Shown here: positions 43,648 through 52,058 of the stretch, in pieces
How the letters are laid out: each line of letters starts with the position of its first letter
Position numbering within the stretch: position 1 is the first letter of the stretch
Origin: an uncultured delta proteobacterium
Lineage (GTDB): Bacteria; Desulfobacterota; Desulfovibrionia; Desulfovibrionales; Desulfovibrionaceae
Direction of reading: 5' to 3'
Length of the DNA: 64,000 nt
Assembly (NCBI GenBank): GCA_900079685.1
Contig: LT599018.1
Coordinates: 186,001-250,000 of the forward strand
Translations under genes and position numbers: made by a program
Notes under the pieces: model-generated
Database searches by the model: none
What the model was told of the DNA's origin: nothing
What the model saw: the letters and a program-made list of their open reading frames with translations, nothing else

Positions 43648-43858
43648 GGAGCCCTCGCTAGACAGGCAAGGTACGGCCGCGGCCGGACGGGACAATCTGA
43701 ATCAGCCGGGAGGTAGTATTGCGTATATGGTGCCGGCGCGCAACAGGAATTGCGCGGGCCGGGCAAGGCGGGCGACGGCAGGGGGCCGCCGAGGATACCG
43801 CATGCGTTCCGGCGCTTTTCCTGGATAGCGTGCGCGCTCCTTGCAGTGGCCGGACGGC

Positions 43859-43881
43859 AAAAAGCCCGGACGGGCCGGGCT
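43859..43881 (-). terminator. Terminator of the nitrilase operon
   Basis: AGCCCGG arms (43863-43869 and 43875-43881) with a 5-base loop, followed on the minus strand by TTTTT. It lies 27 bases beyond the nitrilase stop codon and separates the nitrilase operon from the sensor kinase gene. Confidence 0.75.
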
Positions 43882-43907
43882 GGAAAAGGTGAATTGGCAG
43901 CATGCGG

Positions 43908-44855
43908 TTATGCGTTATCTTCCGTGATGAACTCTATGCCCCTCTGCGGCCGTTCGTCAACGAGCAAGGTGAACACGTCGTTCCGGGCGTAGTGATCGAC
44001 AACGTCAAAGTCGTACCGGGCTTCGGCCAGGCGGCCAAGGTCGAGATCCGCCACCAGGATGCCTTCCTCGCCGTACAGCGGGCCCGCCAGATAGTTGCCC
44101 AGGGGGTCCAGGATGGCGCTGCCGCCCCGGCACATGAGATCCGGCTCGGCGTCCAGGTCCCCGTAGCCGGGCAGGTCAGTGGGGACCATGTCCTTGGTCT
44201 GGTACTGGTTGCAGGAAAGCACGAAGCAGCGGCCCTCCAGAGCGATGTGTTTGATGGTGGCCTGCCAGCTGTCCCTGGCGTCGGCCGTGGGCGCGAGGTA
44301 GATCGCGGTGCCTTTGGCGTACATCGCGGCCCGCAGGAGCGGCATGTAGTTTTCCCAGCAGATGACCGAGCCCATTGTGCCGTAAGGGGTATCAACAACG
44401 GTCAGGGTGCTGCCGTCCCCCTGGCTCCAGATAAGGCGTTCGGACCCGGTGGGCTTGAGCTTGCGGTGTTTGCCGAGGTACGTCCCATCCGGGCCGAAGA
44501 AGACCACCGTGCAGTGCAAACTCCCGTTATCCCGCTCGATTACCCCCACGTTCAGGTACACGCCCGCTTCCGCCGCCGCCTGCCCGAGAAGAAGGGTTTC
44601 CTCGCCGGGAACGGGGATGGCCTGCTCGTAATACCGGCGGAAGTCCTTGCGGCCTTCGTCGGTGCGCTTGCCGACATTGGAGCCGAAATGCATGCCCCGC
44701 GGGTAACAGGGGATGTACGCCTCGGGGAACAGGACGATCTTCGCGCCCTTGGCCGCGGCTTCCCTGGTCAGCCTGGCCACTTTGGCGACGGCGGCGTCCT
44801 TGTCAAAAGGAATGGGTGATGCCTGGACAACGGCAACACGGACTTGGGTGCTCAT
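43908..44855 (-). CDS. Nitrilase (carbon-nitrogen hydrolase, branch 1 type)
   Basis: A 315-residue hydrolase. The catalytic triad is visible as Glu45 in L-F-P-E-A-Y-I-P, Lys132 in K-H-R-K-L-K-P-T and Cys166 in V-I-C-W-E-N-Y-M-P. The F-P-E-A-Y-I-P-x-Y-P and C-W-E-N-Y signatures are those of true nitrilases and cyanide-degrading relatives, not of amidases or N-carbamoylases. The product would be a carboxylate plus ammonia. It starts 36 bases after a TRAP large permease gene and is the last gene of that operon, so the carrier may bring in the nitrile or amide, or export the acid. Preferred substrate is unknown. Confidence 0.92.
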   Translation of the reverse strand: MSTQVRVAVVQASPIPFDKDAAVAKVARLTREAAAKGAKIVLFPEAYIPCYPRGMHFGSNVGKRTDEGRKDFRRYYEQAIPVPGEETLLLGQAAAEAGVYLNVGVIERDNGSLHCTVVFFGPDGTYLGKHRKLKPTGSERLIWSQGDGSTLTVVDTPYGTMGSVICWENYMPLLRAAMYAKGTAIYLAPTADARDSWQATIKHIALEGRCFVLSCNQYQTKDMVPTDLPGYGDLDAEPDLMCRGGSAILDPLGNYLAGPLYGEEGILVADLDLGRLAEARYDFDVVDHYARNDVFTLLVDERPQRGIEFITEDNA

Positions 44856-44891
44856 GGGTATGGTCTCCTTGGATACGGTATTGTAACGGTG

Positions 44892-46166
44892 TTATCCCAG
44901 TATATCGGCCAGCAGCAACGAAAGCGCGGGAATGTAGGTGACGGCCAGAAGCAGCAGCAACAGCGCGCCGAGCATGGGCAGCACGTTGATGACCAGTTTT
45001 TTGAACGCCACGTCGCGTTGCAGGCTGTTCGCCACGAAGAGGTTGATCCCGAGCGGCGGCGTAAGCAGGCCGATGGCCAGGTTGATAACCATAATCACCC
45101 CGAAATGGACGGGGTCGATGCCGTACTGCAGCAGCAGCGGCGCGAATATCGGCCCGAGCAGGATAATGGAGGCGTTGATCTCCATGATGCAGCCCGTGAC
45201 CAGGAGAATGCCGTTAATCAGCATTAGGAGGGCGATTTTGTTTTCCGTCAGGGCGGACAGGGTGTTGGTGATTTTCAGCGGCACCTGCTCGGTGGTCATG
45301 ACCCATCCCATGGCTGTCGCGCAGGCGATGATCAGCATGACCATGGCCGAGGGAACGGCCGCCGCGTGAAAGCTGGGGATGATGTCCCTGACCGCCAGTT
45401 CCCGGTATATGAAGAGGCCGACCAGCAGGCTGTAGACGCAGGCCACGGCCGCGGCTTCCGTGGGGGTGAAGAACCCGCCGTAGATGCCGCCGAGGATGAT
45501 GACGGGCATCATGATGCCCCAGCCGGCCACTTTGAAGGCCTGCCAGATGGGGAGTCTTCCCTGCACGCCCGCGCCGTACCCGTGTTTTTTGCAGTAAAAA
45601 TAGCAGACGATCATGAGCACGACGCCCATCAGAATGCCGGGCAGAATGCCTGCCGCGAACAGTTTCCCGATGGAGACGTTCATGGTGACGCCGTAGGAAA
45701 CAAAAGGGATGCTCGGCGGGATGACCACGCCGATGGTCCCTGCGGCGGCGAGCAGGGCGGCCGAGAACGGCTTGCCGTATCCCGCCTGGACCATGGCCGG
45801 CACCATGATGGTGCCGATGGCCACAACCGTTGCCGGGGCCGAGCCGGAAATGGCCGCGAAGAACATGCAGGCCAGGATGGCGATGATCCCAAGGCCCCCG
45901 TGGACGTTGCCGACGATGCTGGTCGCCAGCATGATGAGCCTTTTGGATATGCCGCCGCGGTCCATGAGCACGCCCGCCACCATGAACAGCGGGATGGCGA
46001 GCAGGGGGAAGGAATCCATGCCCGTGAACATGCGCTGGGCCACGAGAAACAGGGGCACTTTGCCGCTGAAGGCAATGGCGATGAAGGTCGCGAAGCCGAT
46101 ACTGATGGCGATAGGCACGTTGAGCACGACCAGCGCGGCCAGGGAAAGAAAAAGCACCTCGCTCAT
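44892..46166 (-). CDS. TRAP transporter large permease (DctM type), system 2
   Basis: A 424-residue DctM subunit with about twelve membrane segments: N-V-P-I-A-I-S-I-G-F near the start, S-G-S-A-P-A-T-V-V-A-I-G in the middle and P-P-L-G-I-N-L-F-V-A-N-S near the end. The ATG at 46166 overlaps the stop of the small permease gene (ATGA) and has GGAGG upstream; a longer in-frame reading would extend into the small permease. It differs clearly from the system 1 protein, so the two operons are not a recent duplication. The nitrilase gene follows. Confidence 0.95.
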   Translation of the reverse strand: MSEVLFLSLAALVVLNVPIAISIGFATFIAIAFSGKVPLFLVAQRMFTGMDSFPLLAIPLFMVAGVLMDRGGISKRLIMLATSIVGNVHGGLGIIAILACMFFAAISGSAPATVVAIGTIMVPAMVQAGYGKPFSAALLAAAGTIGVVIPPSIPFVSYGVTMNVSIGKLFAAGILPGILMGVVLMIVCYFYCKKHGYGAGVQGRLPIWQAFKVAGWGIMMPVIILGGIYGGFFTPTEAAAVACVYSLLVGLFIYRELAVRDIIPSFHAAAVPSAMVMLIIACATAMGWVMTTEQVPLKITNTLSALTENKIALLMLINGILLVTGCIMEINASIILLGPIFAPLLLQYGIDPVHFGVIMVINLAIGLLTPPLGINLFVANSLQRDVAFKKLVINVLPMLGALLLLLLAVTYIPALSLLLADILG

Positions 46167-46672
46167 ACGGCTTCCTCCTGGGTGCTCTCCATGCTGCCGC
46201 CGCTTGCGATGACCGCGGCCAGAACGAGATAATGGACGCACATGAGGGCGCAGCCGATGGGCACGGCGAGAAACACCAGGGACATGGGAATTTCCATGGC
46301 CGGCGAGGTTTGCGTGGTTTTGCCGAGCCGTATGAAATAGTCCCAGCCGTACCAGGCGGCAAGGCCCATGAAGGCCATGCAGAGGGTGTTCGCCAGAACC
46401 GCCAGGGGGCGCTGGAATCTTTCGGGCAGGGGTTTGACGAAAACCTCAACCCCGATGTGGGCGTTTTTCACAACTCCCAGGCAGCCGCCGAAAAAGACGG
46501 CCCAGATGCTGATATACCGGGAGAGTTCGTCCGTGAAGCCGAACCCGCTCTGGATGACGAACCGCTCCAGAATCCCCCAGAAAACCACGGCCGTCATGGC
46601 AATGAGCAGCCAGGCCGCGATATATTCCTCAATCCGGATAAGGACCGCCTGGAGCCGTAGCAGAAAGTGCAT
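46163..46672 (-). CDS. TRAP transporter small permease (DctQ type), system 2
   Basis: A 169-residue four-segment membrane protein. W-G-I-L-E-R-F-V-I-Q and F-T-D-E-L-S-R-Y-I-S-I-W-A-V-F-F-G-G correspond to the conserved second and third segments of DctQ proteins. The ATG at 46672 follows GGGAGG by a normal distance; an in-frame ATG four codons earlier sits within that ribosome site. The gene lies between the binding protein and the large permease. Confidence 0.92.
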   Translation of the reverse strand: MHFLLRLQAVLIRIEEYIAAWLLIAMTAVVFWGILERFVIQSGFGFTDELSRYISIWAVFFGGCLGVVKNAHIGVEVFVKPLPERFQRPLAVLANTLCMAFMGLAAWYGWDYFIRLGKTTQTSPAMEIPMSLVFLAVPIGCALMCVHYLVLAAVIASGGSMESTQEEAV

Positions 46673-46748
46673 TATGCCTCCCATGTCTGCGAAAAGAGCG
46701 TGAACCGTGTTGACCGCCGCCCCACGTGGCCGGGGCGGCTCTTGGGGG

Positions 46749-47762
46749 TCACTTCGCCTGCGCGTCGGCGATCGCCTTTTTCAGTTCCTCGATCAGGCCG
46801 GGGCTGACCTGCTTGCGGATAAAATCTTCCACGCCCGCTGTTTGTTTCTGGAACTGGGCATGCACGTCAGGGGTAAGCTTGATGATTTCCGTGCCCTTGG
46901 ACGCCATAAGGTGCTCGGCTTCGTCGGATTGCTTTTTATTGCGCGTGCGTTCCTCATCCCGCCAGATGGCCACGCCTTCCATCACGATTTTCTGCTGGTC
47001 GGCGGTCATCTGCTTCCAGATATCCTCGTTGACCATAAACAGGTACGGGCAATAGAGATGGCCGTCCATGGTGAGGTATTTCTGCACTTCGTAGTAACGC
47101 ATGGAGGCGGTCAGGGAGATGGGGTTTTCCTGGCCGTCAACAACGCCCTGGGCAAGGGCCGTGTACAGTTCGGCGAAGGCCATGGGGGTCGGGATGCCGC
47201 CCAGCTCGCGGATCATGGCCATGTGGGCCTGGTTTTCCATGACGCGGATTTTCAGCCCCTTCACGTCGCCGGGCACACGGATGGGTTTGTTCGTCGTGGT
47301 GAAGTGGCGGAACCCGTTTTCCGCAAAACCCAGGCAGCGCACACCCGTGTCCTTGAGCACCTTTTCCCGGAGCTTGTCGCCGAAGGGGCCGTCAAGCACC
47401 GTGTAGGCCACTGCCTCGGAAGGGAAGACAAAGGGGATGTCGAACACCAGGATGTCCTTGGAGAAGTTGGGGAAGGGCCCGTTGGTCAGCGAGGCCATCT
47501 CCAGCGTGCCCATTTGCAGGGCTTCCAGCATTTCACGTTCTCCCCCCAGCTGGCTGGCGGGGTACAGGGTAATTGTGATGGCGCCGCCCGTTTTTTCCTC
47601 GACGTATTTTTTGAAGATTTCACAGGCCTCAATGAGCCTGTCTCCCACGGCGGGCGTGACCGTGCCGAGTTTGAGCGTCATGGCGGCGGACGCGGCGTTC
47701 AGACCGAGCCCCAGGCAGAGCGCCATCGTAATGGCCAGAATGCGGATGGACTTGATGCGCAT
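46749..47762 (-). CDS. TRAP transporter substrate-binding protein (DctP type), system 2
   Basis: A 337-residue periplasmic protein with a signal peptide (I-L-A-I-T-M-A-L-C-L-G-L-G, cleavage near A-A-S-A-A). The family core is present: G-L-K-I-R-V-M-E-N-Q with the conserved Arg and A-L-A-Q-G-V-V-D-G-Q-E-N-P. GGAG precedes the ATG at 47762; a longer in-frame reading has no ribosome site. It is the first gene of the TRAP-nitrilase operon and is divergent from a GntR/FCD regulator gene, 244 bases away. Confidence 0.93.
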   Translation of the reverse strand: MRIKSIRILAITMALCLGLGLNAASAAMTLKLGTVTPAVGDRLIEACEIFKKYVEEKTGGAITITLYPASQLGGEREMLEALQMGTLEMASLTNGPFPNFSKDILVFDIPFVFPSEAVAYTVLDGPFGDKLREKVLKDTGVRCLGFAENGFRHFTTTNKPIRVPGDVKGLKIRVMENQAHMAMIRELGGIPTPMAFAELYTALAQGVVDGQENPISLTASMRYYEVQKYLTMDGHLYCPYLFMVNEDIWKQMTADQQKIVMEGVAIWRDEERTRNKKQSDEAEHLMASKGTEIIKLTPDVHAQFQKQTAGVEDFIRKQVSPGLIEELKKAIADAQAK

Positions 47763-47883
47763 ACGATCTCCTATGGTTACCGGGTTCTCTTGATACAATA
47801 CCATGTTGCGGCAGGCCGGGTTTCCTCTAGTCTATGGCCGGAGGCAAAAGAAGAGTCAATTCGCCCGGGCCGCCGCGGGTGAT

Positions 47884-47895
47884 ATATTGCAATAT
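47884..47895. promoter_or_regulatory. Palindrome ATATTGCAATAT in the divergent TRAP/GntR promoter region
   Basis: A perfect 12-base palindrome about 120 bases before both the TRAP operon start and the gntR-type gene. Further right, between 47970 and 48000, a GTGATATGTGATATAC stretch also has repeated GTGATAT half-sites. Either may be a binding site for the GntR/FCD protein or the AraC-type regulator; evidence is position and symmetry only. Confidence 0.35.
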
Positions 47896-48006
47896 GCGCG
47901 GGAGGTTACGTTCAGTCGTTTCCGTGAAAAAGCAACCATGCCGGGTCGTTATGCTGTCAATCCGGGAGAATTTGTGATATGTGATATACTACACACAGAG
48001 GGGCAC

Positions 48007-48663
48007 ATGGTCGCAAAACAAAGATCACTCGCGGAAGTCGCCGCCGACAAGCTCAGGCTGATGATCGTCCAGGGCCGGCTGGATCTCGGTGAGAAGATAC
48101 GGGAACAGGATCTTGCCGACGCCCTCGGGCTGAGCAAGACGCCCATCCGGGAAGCGCTGCTGCGTCTCGCGGCGGAGCATCTTGTTGTGATCAGGCCCCG
48201 CAAGGGAACCTTTGTTTTTTCCACCGACCCGGAAGATCTGGAAGATTTGTGCGCGCTGCGCATAGCCCTTGAGCAGGCGGCCATACGCCATGCCATGCAG
48301 CGCAATTACGCGCGCCTTATCGCCGCGCTGGAACGTTTCGGCGAGCCGGTGGATAAAATCCTGCACGAAGACAGGCACGACATGAACTACTATCTGAAGC
48401 TGGATTTCGAATTCCACCGGACGATCATGAACCTCGCCAAAAACCCGTATCTGACGGACGCCCTCTCCGCCATAGCCACCAAGGTGCAGGCCCTGCGGTA
48501 CAGGAACTATTACAGTTCCTTTTTCGTGAAGCGGTCATTGGAAGACCATAACAAGCTGTACGAGTTCATGCGCAACGAGGATGCCGAGGGGGCGTGCGCT
48601 TTCATGGATGTGCACGTCCGCCGGATTTTCGAGCCGGAAAACCTCAAGCTGCTGTATATGTGA
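48007..48663 (+). CDS. GntR-family regulator with FCD ligand domain
   Basis: A 218-residue transcription factor. The winged helix occupies residues 5-75 (E-V-A-A-D-K-L-R, I-R-E-Q-D-L-A-D-A-L-G-L-S-K-T-P-I-R-E-A-L-L-R-L). The C-terminal all-helical FCD domain has the metal-site pattern with D-x-x-F-H (D-F-E-F-H-R-T-I), H in K-L-Y-E-F and H-V near the end. Such regulators usually respond to organic acids. It is divergent from the TRAP-nitrilase operon, its likely target. The start at 48007 has AGAGGGG upstream; in-frame codons before it extend across the promoter region. Confidence 0.9.
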   Translation: MVAKQRSLAEVAADKLRLMIVQGRLDLGEKIREQDLADALGLSKTPIREALLRLAAEHLVVIRPRKGTFVFSTDPEDLEDLCALRIALEQAAIRHAMQRNYARLIAALERFGEPVDKILHEDRHDMNYYLKLDFEFHRTIMNLAKNPYLTDALSAIATKVQALRYRNYYSSFFVKRSLEDHNKLYEFMRNEDAEGACAFMDVHVRRIFEPENLKLLYM

Positions 48664-48686
48664 CGGCAGGCCGCGCGGAGCTCGAT

Positions 48687-48723
48687 ACAGCCCCTGCCCG
48701 TGCAACGGACGGCCAGGGGCTGT
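48687..48723. terminator. Terminator between convergent GntR and HD-GYP genes
   Basis: Ten-base arms ACAGCCCCTG (48687-48696) and its complement (48714-48723) with a 17-base loop, followed by TTCT. It lies between the two stop codons. Confidence 0.6.
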
Positions 48724-48774
48724 TCTCTATCCGAATGAAAAGGGCAGCTCGCTTCCGGCGCGTTCCCGGCCATT

Positions 48775-51753
48775 TCACTGTAAATCGTTTTGCTCCGGTT
48801 TCAGATATGCCGCCGCGTACCGTTCGGGAATACCCGCCTTGAGGAAGAGTTCGTAAAGCTGCGGATCGATATGGTTGTTTTTCTTGAAATTTTCCATGAT
48901 GTCCAAGGCCTCGCGGAGCGTCTTGGAGGTCTTGTACGGGCGGTCCCAGGCGGTGAGAGCCTCGAAAATGTCGGCAATGGCCATCATGCGCGCTCCCCAG
49001 CTCATCTCATCGCGCAGCAGCCGCCGGGGGTAGCCTTTACCGTCCATGGTTTCGTGATGGGCTCCGGCGATTTCCGGGACCTGGCGCAGGTGTTTGGGCA
49101 GCGGCAGTTCGTCCAGCATCAGGATGGTGCGCGTGATGTGGTCGTTAATCTTGTACCGTTCTTCCTGGGTCAGGGTTCCCCGGCGTATGCTGAGGTTATA
49201 CAGCTCTCCCCGGTTGTACAGCGTGGCCGGGACGTCCAGCTGGAAATTCCAGGGGCTGTCGGCGGGCAGCATATCGTTTTCGCCTCTGGGGATAATATGT
49301 TCGGGGTTGTCCATGAGCAGCGTTTCCCTGACCGGCGGATCCGGCACGGACGCGCCTTCCATGCGCGCCAGCTCGCCTCGGGAGACCCCCAGCCGTTTGT
49401 CCAGAGTCCGCACGAAGGGCTTGCCGCCGATAGCCGCAAGACGAGCGAGAGCCGCGTCGTCCATATGCTCGCCGCCGAGGTTGCTGGCGGCCACGAACGC
49501 GAAATCATCGTCCAGTTCCGCCAGGGCCTCCGCCAGTTTTTGCTGCTCGACCGCGGGGTCGGCGCCCTCCAGCCGGGCTTTGAGGCTGGCTATTTCCGCG
49601 TCGCGCTTGAGCACTTCAAAGCGGGTGCGGATTTCGTGGATGCGGTCGTAAAGGGTCTCCAGCTTGGTGGCCTTATCCATGACATATTCCGGCGTGGTGA
49701 TCTTGCCGCAATCGTGGAGCCATGCGGCCAGCCGGGCTTCCTCGCGGCTGTTTTCATCCAGGTGAAAATCCTTGAGCGGGCCGTCTTCGGCGTCGTTGGC
49801 CGCTTCCAGCAGCATCTGGAAAATCTTCGGTACCCTGGCGCAATGCCCGCCGGTATAGGGCGACTTGGTATCGATGGCCCCGGCCAGGATATGGATGAGC
49901 GCGTCCCGCAGGTCGTACTGGCTTTTGATCAGGGCCTGGGTTTCCAGCACCACGGCGGCGGCCGCCACGACGGCTTCCATGAAGCTGATTTGTTCGGCGG
50001 TAAGTTTGGGCGTCTTTGCTTTTCCGCGTTTCATAAGGGTCAGGCTGCCCAGGGGCTCGCCCGTGCGGTCGCGCAGGGGCAGGCTGATCAGATGCAGATA
50101 GTGCGCATCCGGGCGCCCGACAAAGCCCTGAGCCACCGGCTCCACGGCGGCCCGGGGGTCGTCGCGGGCGATGCAGTCCACGATGCTCCGGCCTTCGGTG
50201 AGGGCGCGGGATGTCGCATAGGATGTCCCCGGGAGCAGGCCGGGCATGGTGATGGGTTGGACCTCACCGCCGTCCCAGCAGGACAAGCCTTTTTCAAGGA
50301 AGTTTTTCGACTCGTCCATAATCATGAGCGCCCCGCCGTGGGCGTCCGTTATGGTCATGATTTCCCGCAGCACCCGACCGGGCAGGGTCTCGAAGTCGCG
50401 GTCGCCGCTTATCAGGCCGATGATGGAGAGGATTTTCTGCTGATTATCCCGCATGAACTCCACGTTCCGCACCAGGTCGTTGATTTCCGGCACCAGCGAA
50501 AATCTGGTCTTCGGCCCATAATAATTGTACATTTCGGCCAGGTTTCGCGTCCGCTCGGTCATAAGCCGCAGGGGAACGGCCACATGCCGGGCCGCCAGCC
50601 AGATCACCGGCACGATCAACAGCAACAGGCCGAGCATGCCCAGCGCGGCGTACCGCAGAAACAGGCCTGCCGTGAGGAAGAGCTCGTCCCTGGGGATGGC
50701 CAGAACCATGAAGTCGCCCGGCCGGGTCGGATCGTCGTCCAATTCTTCCAGAACCAGGAGCCAGTCCCGCCCCCCGTCGCGGATCCGCAGCCCCGTGCTT
50801 TTCGCCCCGCTCGACAGGCGTAAATTTGTCGTGCGCTGGCCCTGAAGGTACTTTTCCACTCCCTGCCGGGTGACCGGGGCAAGATCCTCCAGTTGTCGCA
50901 GGGCCGGTATATCGTTCTCCTGCGTCAGAAGGCCCCGGTCCGCGGCAAGGAGGTGTTTGTCCGCCTGGAACAGCGCCACGCGCGATCCCGGCGTCGGGCG
51001 TTCGTTGGCCAACAGGCGGGACAGGTGGTCCAGACGGAGGCCCACGGCGACCACGGCGCGGCCGTCCAGGCTCCTTCGCGCCATGATCATGCTTACGGTC
51101 TGGCGGCTGAAGACGATCATCGGATCGGTCTCAACCGTTCCCTCGGCCTGCATGGCGGCCTGATGCCAGGCGCGCGCGTTGTCAAGGTAGTACGGGGCTC
51201 TGTATTCCTGCCGGGTATGCAGCAGCCGCAACCGGGAACCGTAGAAAGAATACTCGCTGGCAGGAGACGGGCCGGACGTCCGTATTTCCAAAGTCATCAG
51301 GACGGTTTCCGGCGGGCCTTTGAAAAAAATACGCTCATGTTCGGTTTGCAACAGCTTGGCCATGAAGATGTCGCCGTTGTCGTAGCTGACGATGACGGAC
51401 CCGAAGACGCTGTGGAACCGCAGAACTTCCCGGACAAGGGGCAGCAGCCGGATACGGTCTTCCGGGGTGCGGGCCATCGGCAGTTCGCCTTTGGCGGAGG
51501 CTGCCAGAAAAGCATGGGCCGGCTGGCGTATACTGTTGTTGATACCCCGTTTGATTTCGCGGCCGATGGCATCGACCCGCCTTTCCACGGCGGTCTCCAG
51601 ATTGTGGGTTATCATACGGTATCCGAGCCAGGCCAGAGCCACGCCGGTAGCCAGCAGCAGAGCGGCGGCGATCAGGACGAAGTATCCTTGCAGGCCGAAG
51701 AATCGCAGCCTGAAACGACGCTTGACGTCTTCTTGCACGCGCCTGCCGTTCAT
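48775..51753 (-). CDS. Membrane HD-GYP phosphodiesterase with dCache and GAF sensors
   Basis: A 992-residue signalling protein. TM1 is near residues 22-45, a large periplasmic sensor (about 45-355) follows, TM2 lies near 360-390, then a HAMP-like linker, a GAF-type domain (about 440-620: A-L-M-I-M-D-E-S-x-x-F-L) and a C-terminal HD-GYP domain. The metal-site HD is near residue 680 in A-W-L-H-D-C-G-K, and the end motif is H-H-E-T-M-D-G-K-G-Y-P near 899-909. The spacing between these two is about 219 residues, against about 60 in standard HD-GYP proteins. HD-GYP domains degrade cyclic di-GMP. GAGGTGG precedes the ATG. It is a single gene after a terminator. Confidence 0.9.
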   Translation of the reverse strand: MNGRRVQEDVKRRFRLRFFGLQGYFVLIAAALLLATGVALAWLGYRMITHNLETAVERRVDAIGREIKRGINNSIRQPAHAFLAASAKGELPMARTPEDRIRLLPLVREVLRFHSVFGSVIVSYDNGDIFMAKLLQTEHERIFFKGPPETVLMTLEIRTSGPSPASEYSFYGSRLRLLHTRQEYRAPYYLDNARAWHQAAMQAEGTVETDPMIVFSRQTVSMIMARRSLDGRAVVAVGLRLDHLSRLLANERPTPGSRVALFQADKHLLAADRGLLTQENDIPALRQLEDLAPVTRQGVEKYLQGQRTTNLRLSSGAKSTGLRIRDGGRDWLLVLEELDDDPTRPGDFMVLAIPRDELFLTAGLFLRYAALGMLGLLLLIVPVIWLAARHVAVPLRLMTERTRNLAEMYNYYGPKTRFSLVPEINDLVRNVEFMRDNQQKILSIIGLISGDRDFETLPGRVLREIMTITDAHGGALMIMDESKNFLEKGLSCWDGGEVQPITMPGLLPGTSYATSRALTEGRSIVDCIARDDPRAAVEPVAQGFVGRPDAHYLHLISLPLRDRTGEPLGSLTLMKRGKAKTPKLTAEQISFMEAVVAAAAVVLETQALIKSQYDLRDALIHILAGAIDTKSPYTGGHCARVPKIFQMLLEAANDAEDGPLKDFHLDENSREEARLAAWLHDCGKITTPEYVMDKATKLETLYDRIHEIRTRFEVLKRDAEIASLKARLEGADPAVEQQKLAEALAELDDDFAFVAASNLGGEHMDDAALARLAAIGGKPFVRTLDKRLGVSRGELARMEGASVPDPPVRETLLMDNPEHIIPRGENDMLPADSPWNFQLDVPATLYNRGELYNLSIRRGTLTQEERYKINDHITRTILMLDELPLPKHLRQVPEIAGAHHETMDGKGYPRRLLRDEMSWGARMMAIADIFEALTAWDRPYKTSKTLREALDIMENFKKNNHIDPQLYELFLKAGIPERYAAAYLKPEQNDLQ

Positions 51754-51918
51754 GGTCCACCTCGCACGCCGCCACGCCGCTTTGGCGGGGGATCCGTCAA
51801 CGATCGGTCCTCTCCGTGGCGGTTCTGTTCATTTTCACTATTGCATGAAAGACAGGCGCGGCGACCTGATTCTATCGCCCACTGGCTGAGAGAAAAAATA
51901 ACGGAGATGGGCTGACGG

Positions 51919-51955
51919 AAAAGCGCGCCCCGGAACGGTTTGTTCCGGGGCGCGC
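51919..51955 (-). terminator. Rho-independent terminator of the hybrid kinase gene
   Basis: Perfect 14-base GC arms (51923-51936 and 51942-51955), 5-base loop, followed on the minus strand by TTTT. It lies about 100 bases after the hybrid kinase stop codon, within a 305-base gap that shows no other feature to me. Confidence 0.85.
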
Positions 51956-52058
51956 GGGGGATCACGCCGTATGGTGCGCCGCCAGCCTACGGCAAACGCC
52001 CGGCAAACGCTGCCGCCCGGTCATGAACGCGAGCCCCGGCTCCGGGATTCGGGAAGGA

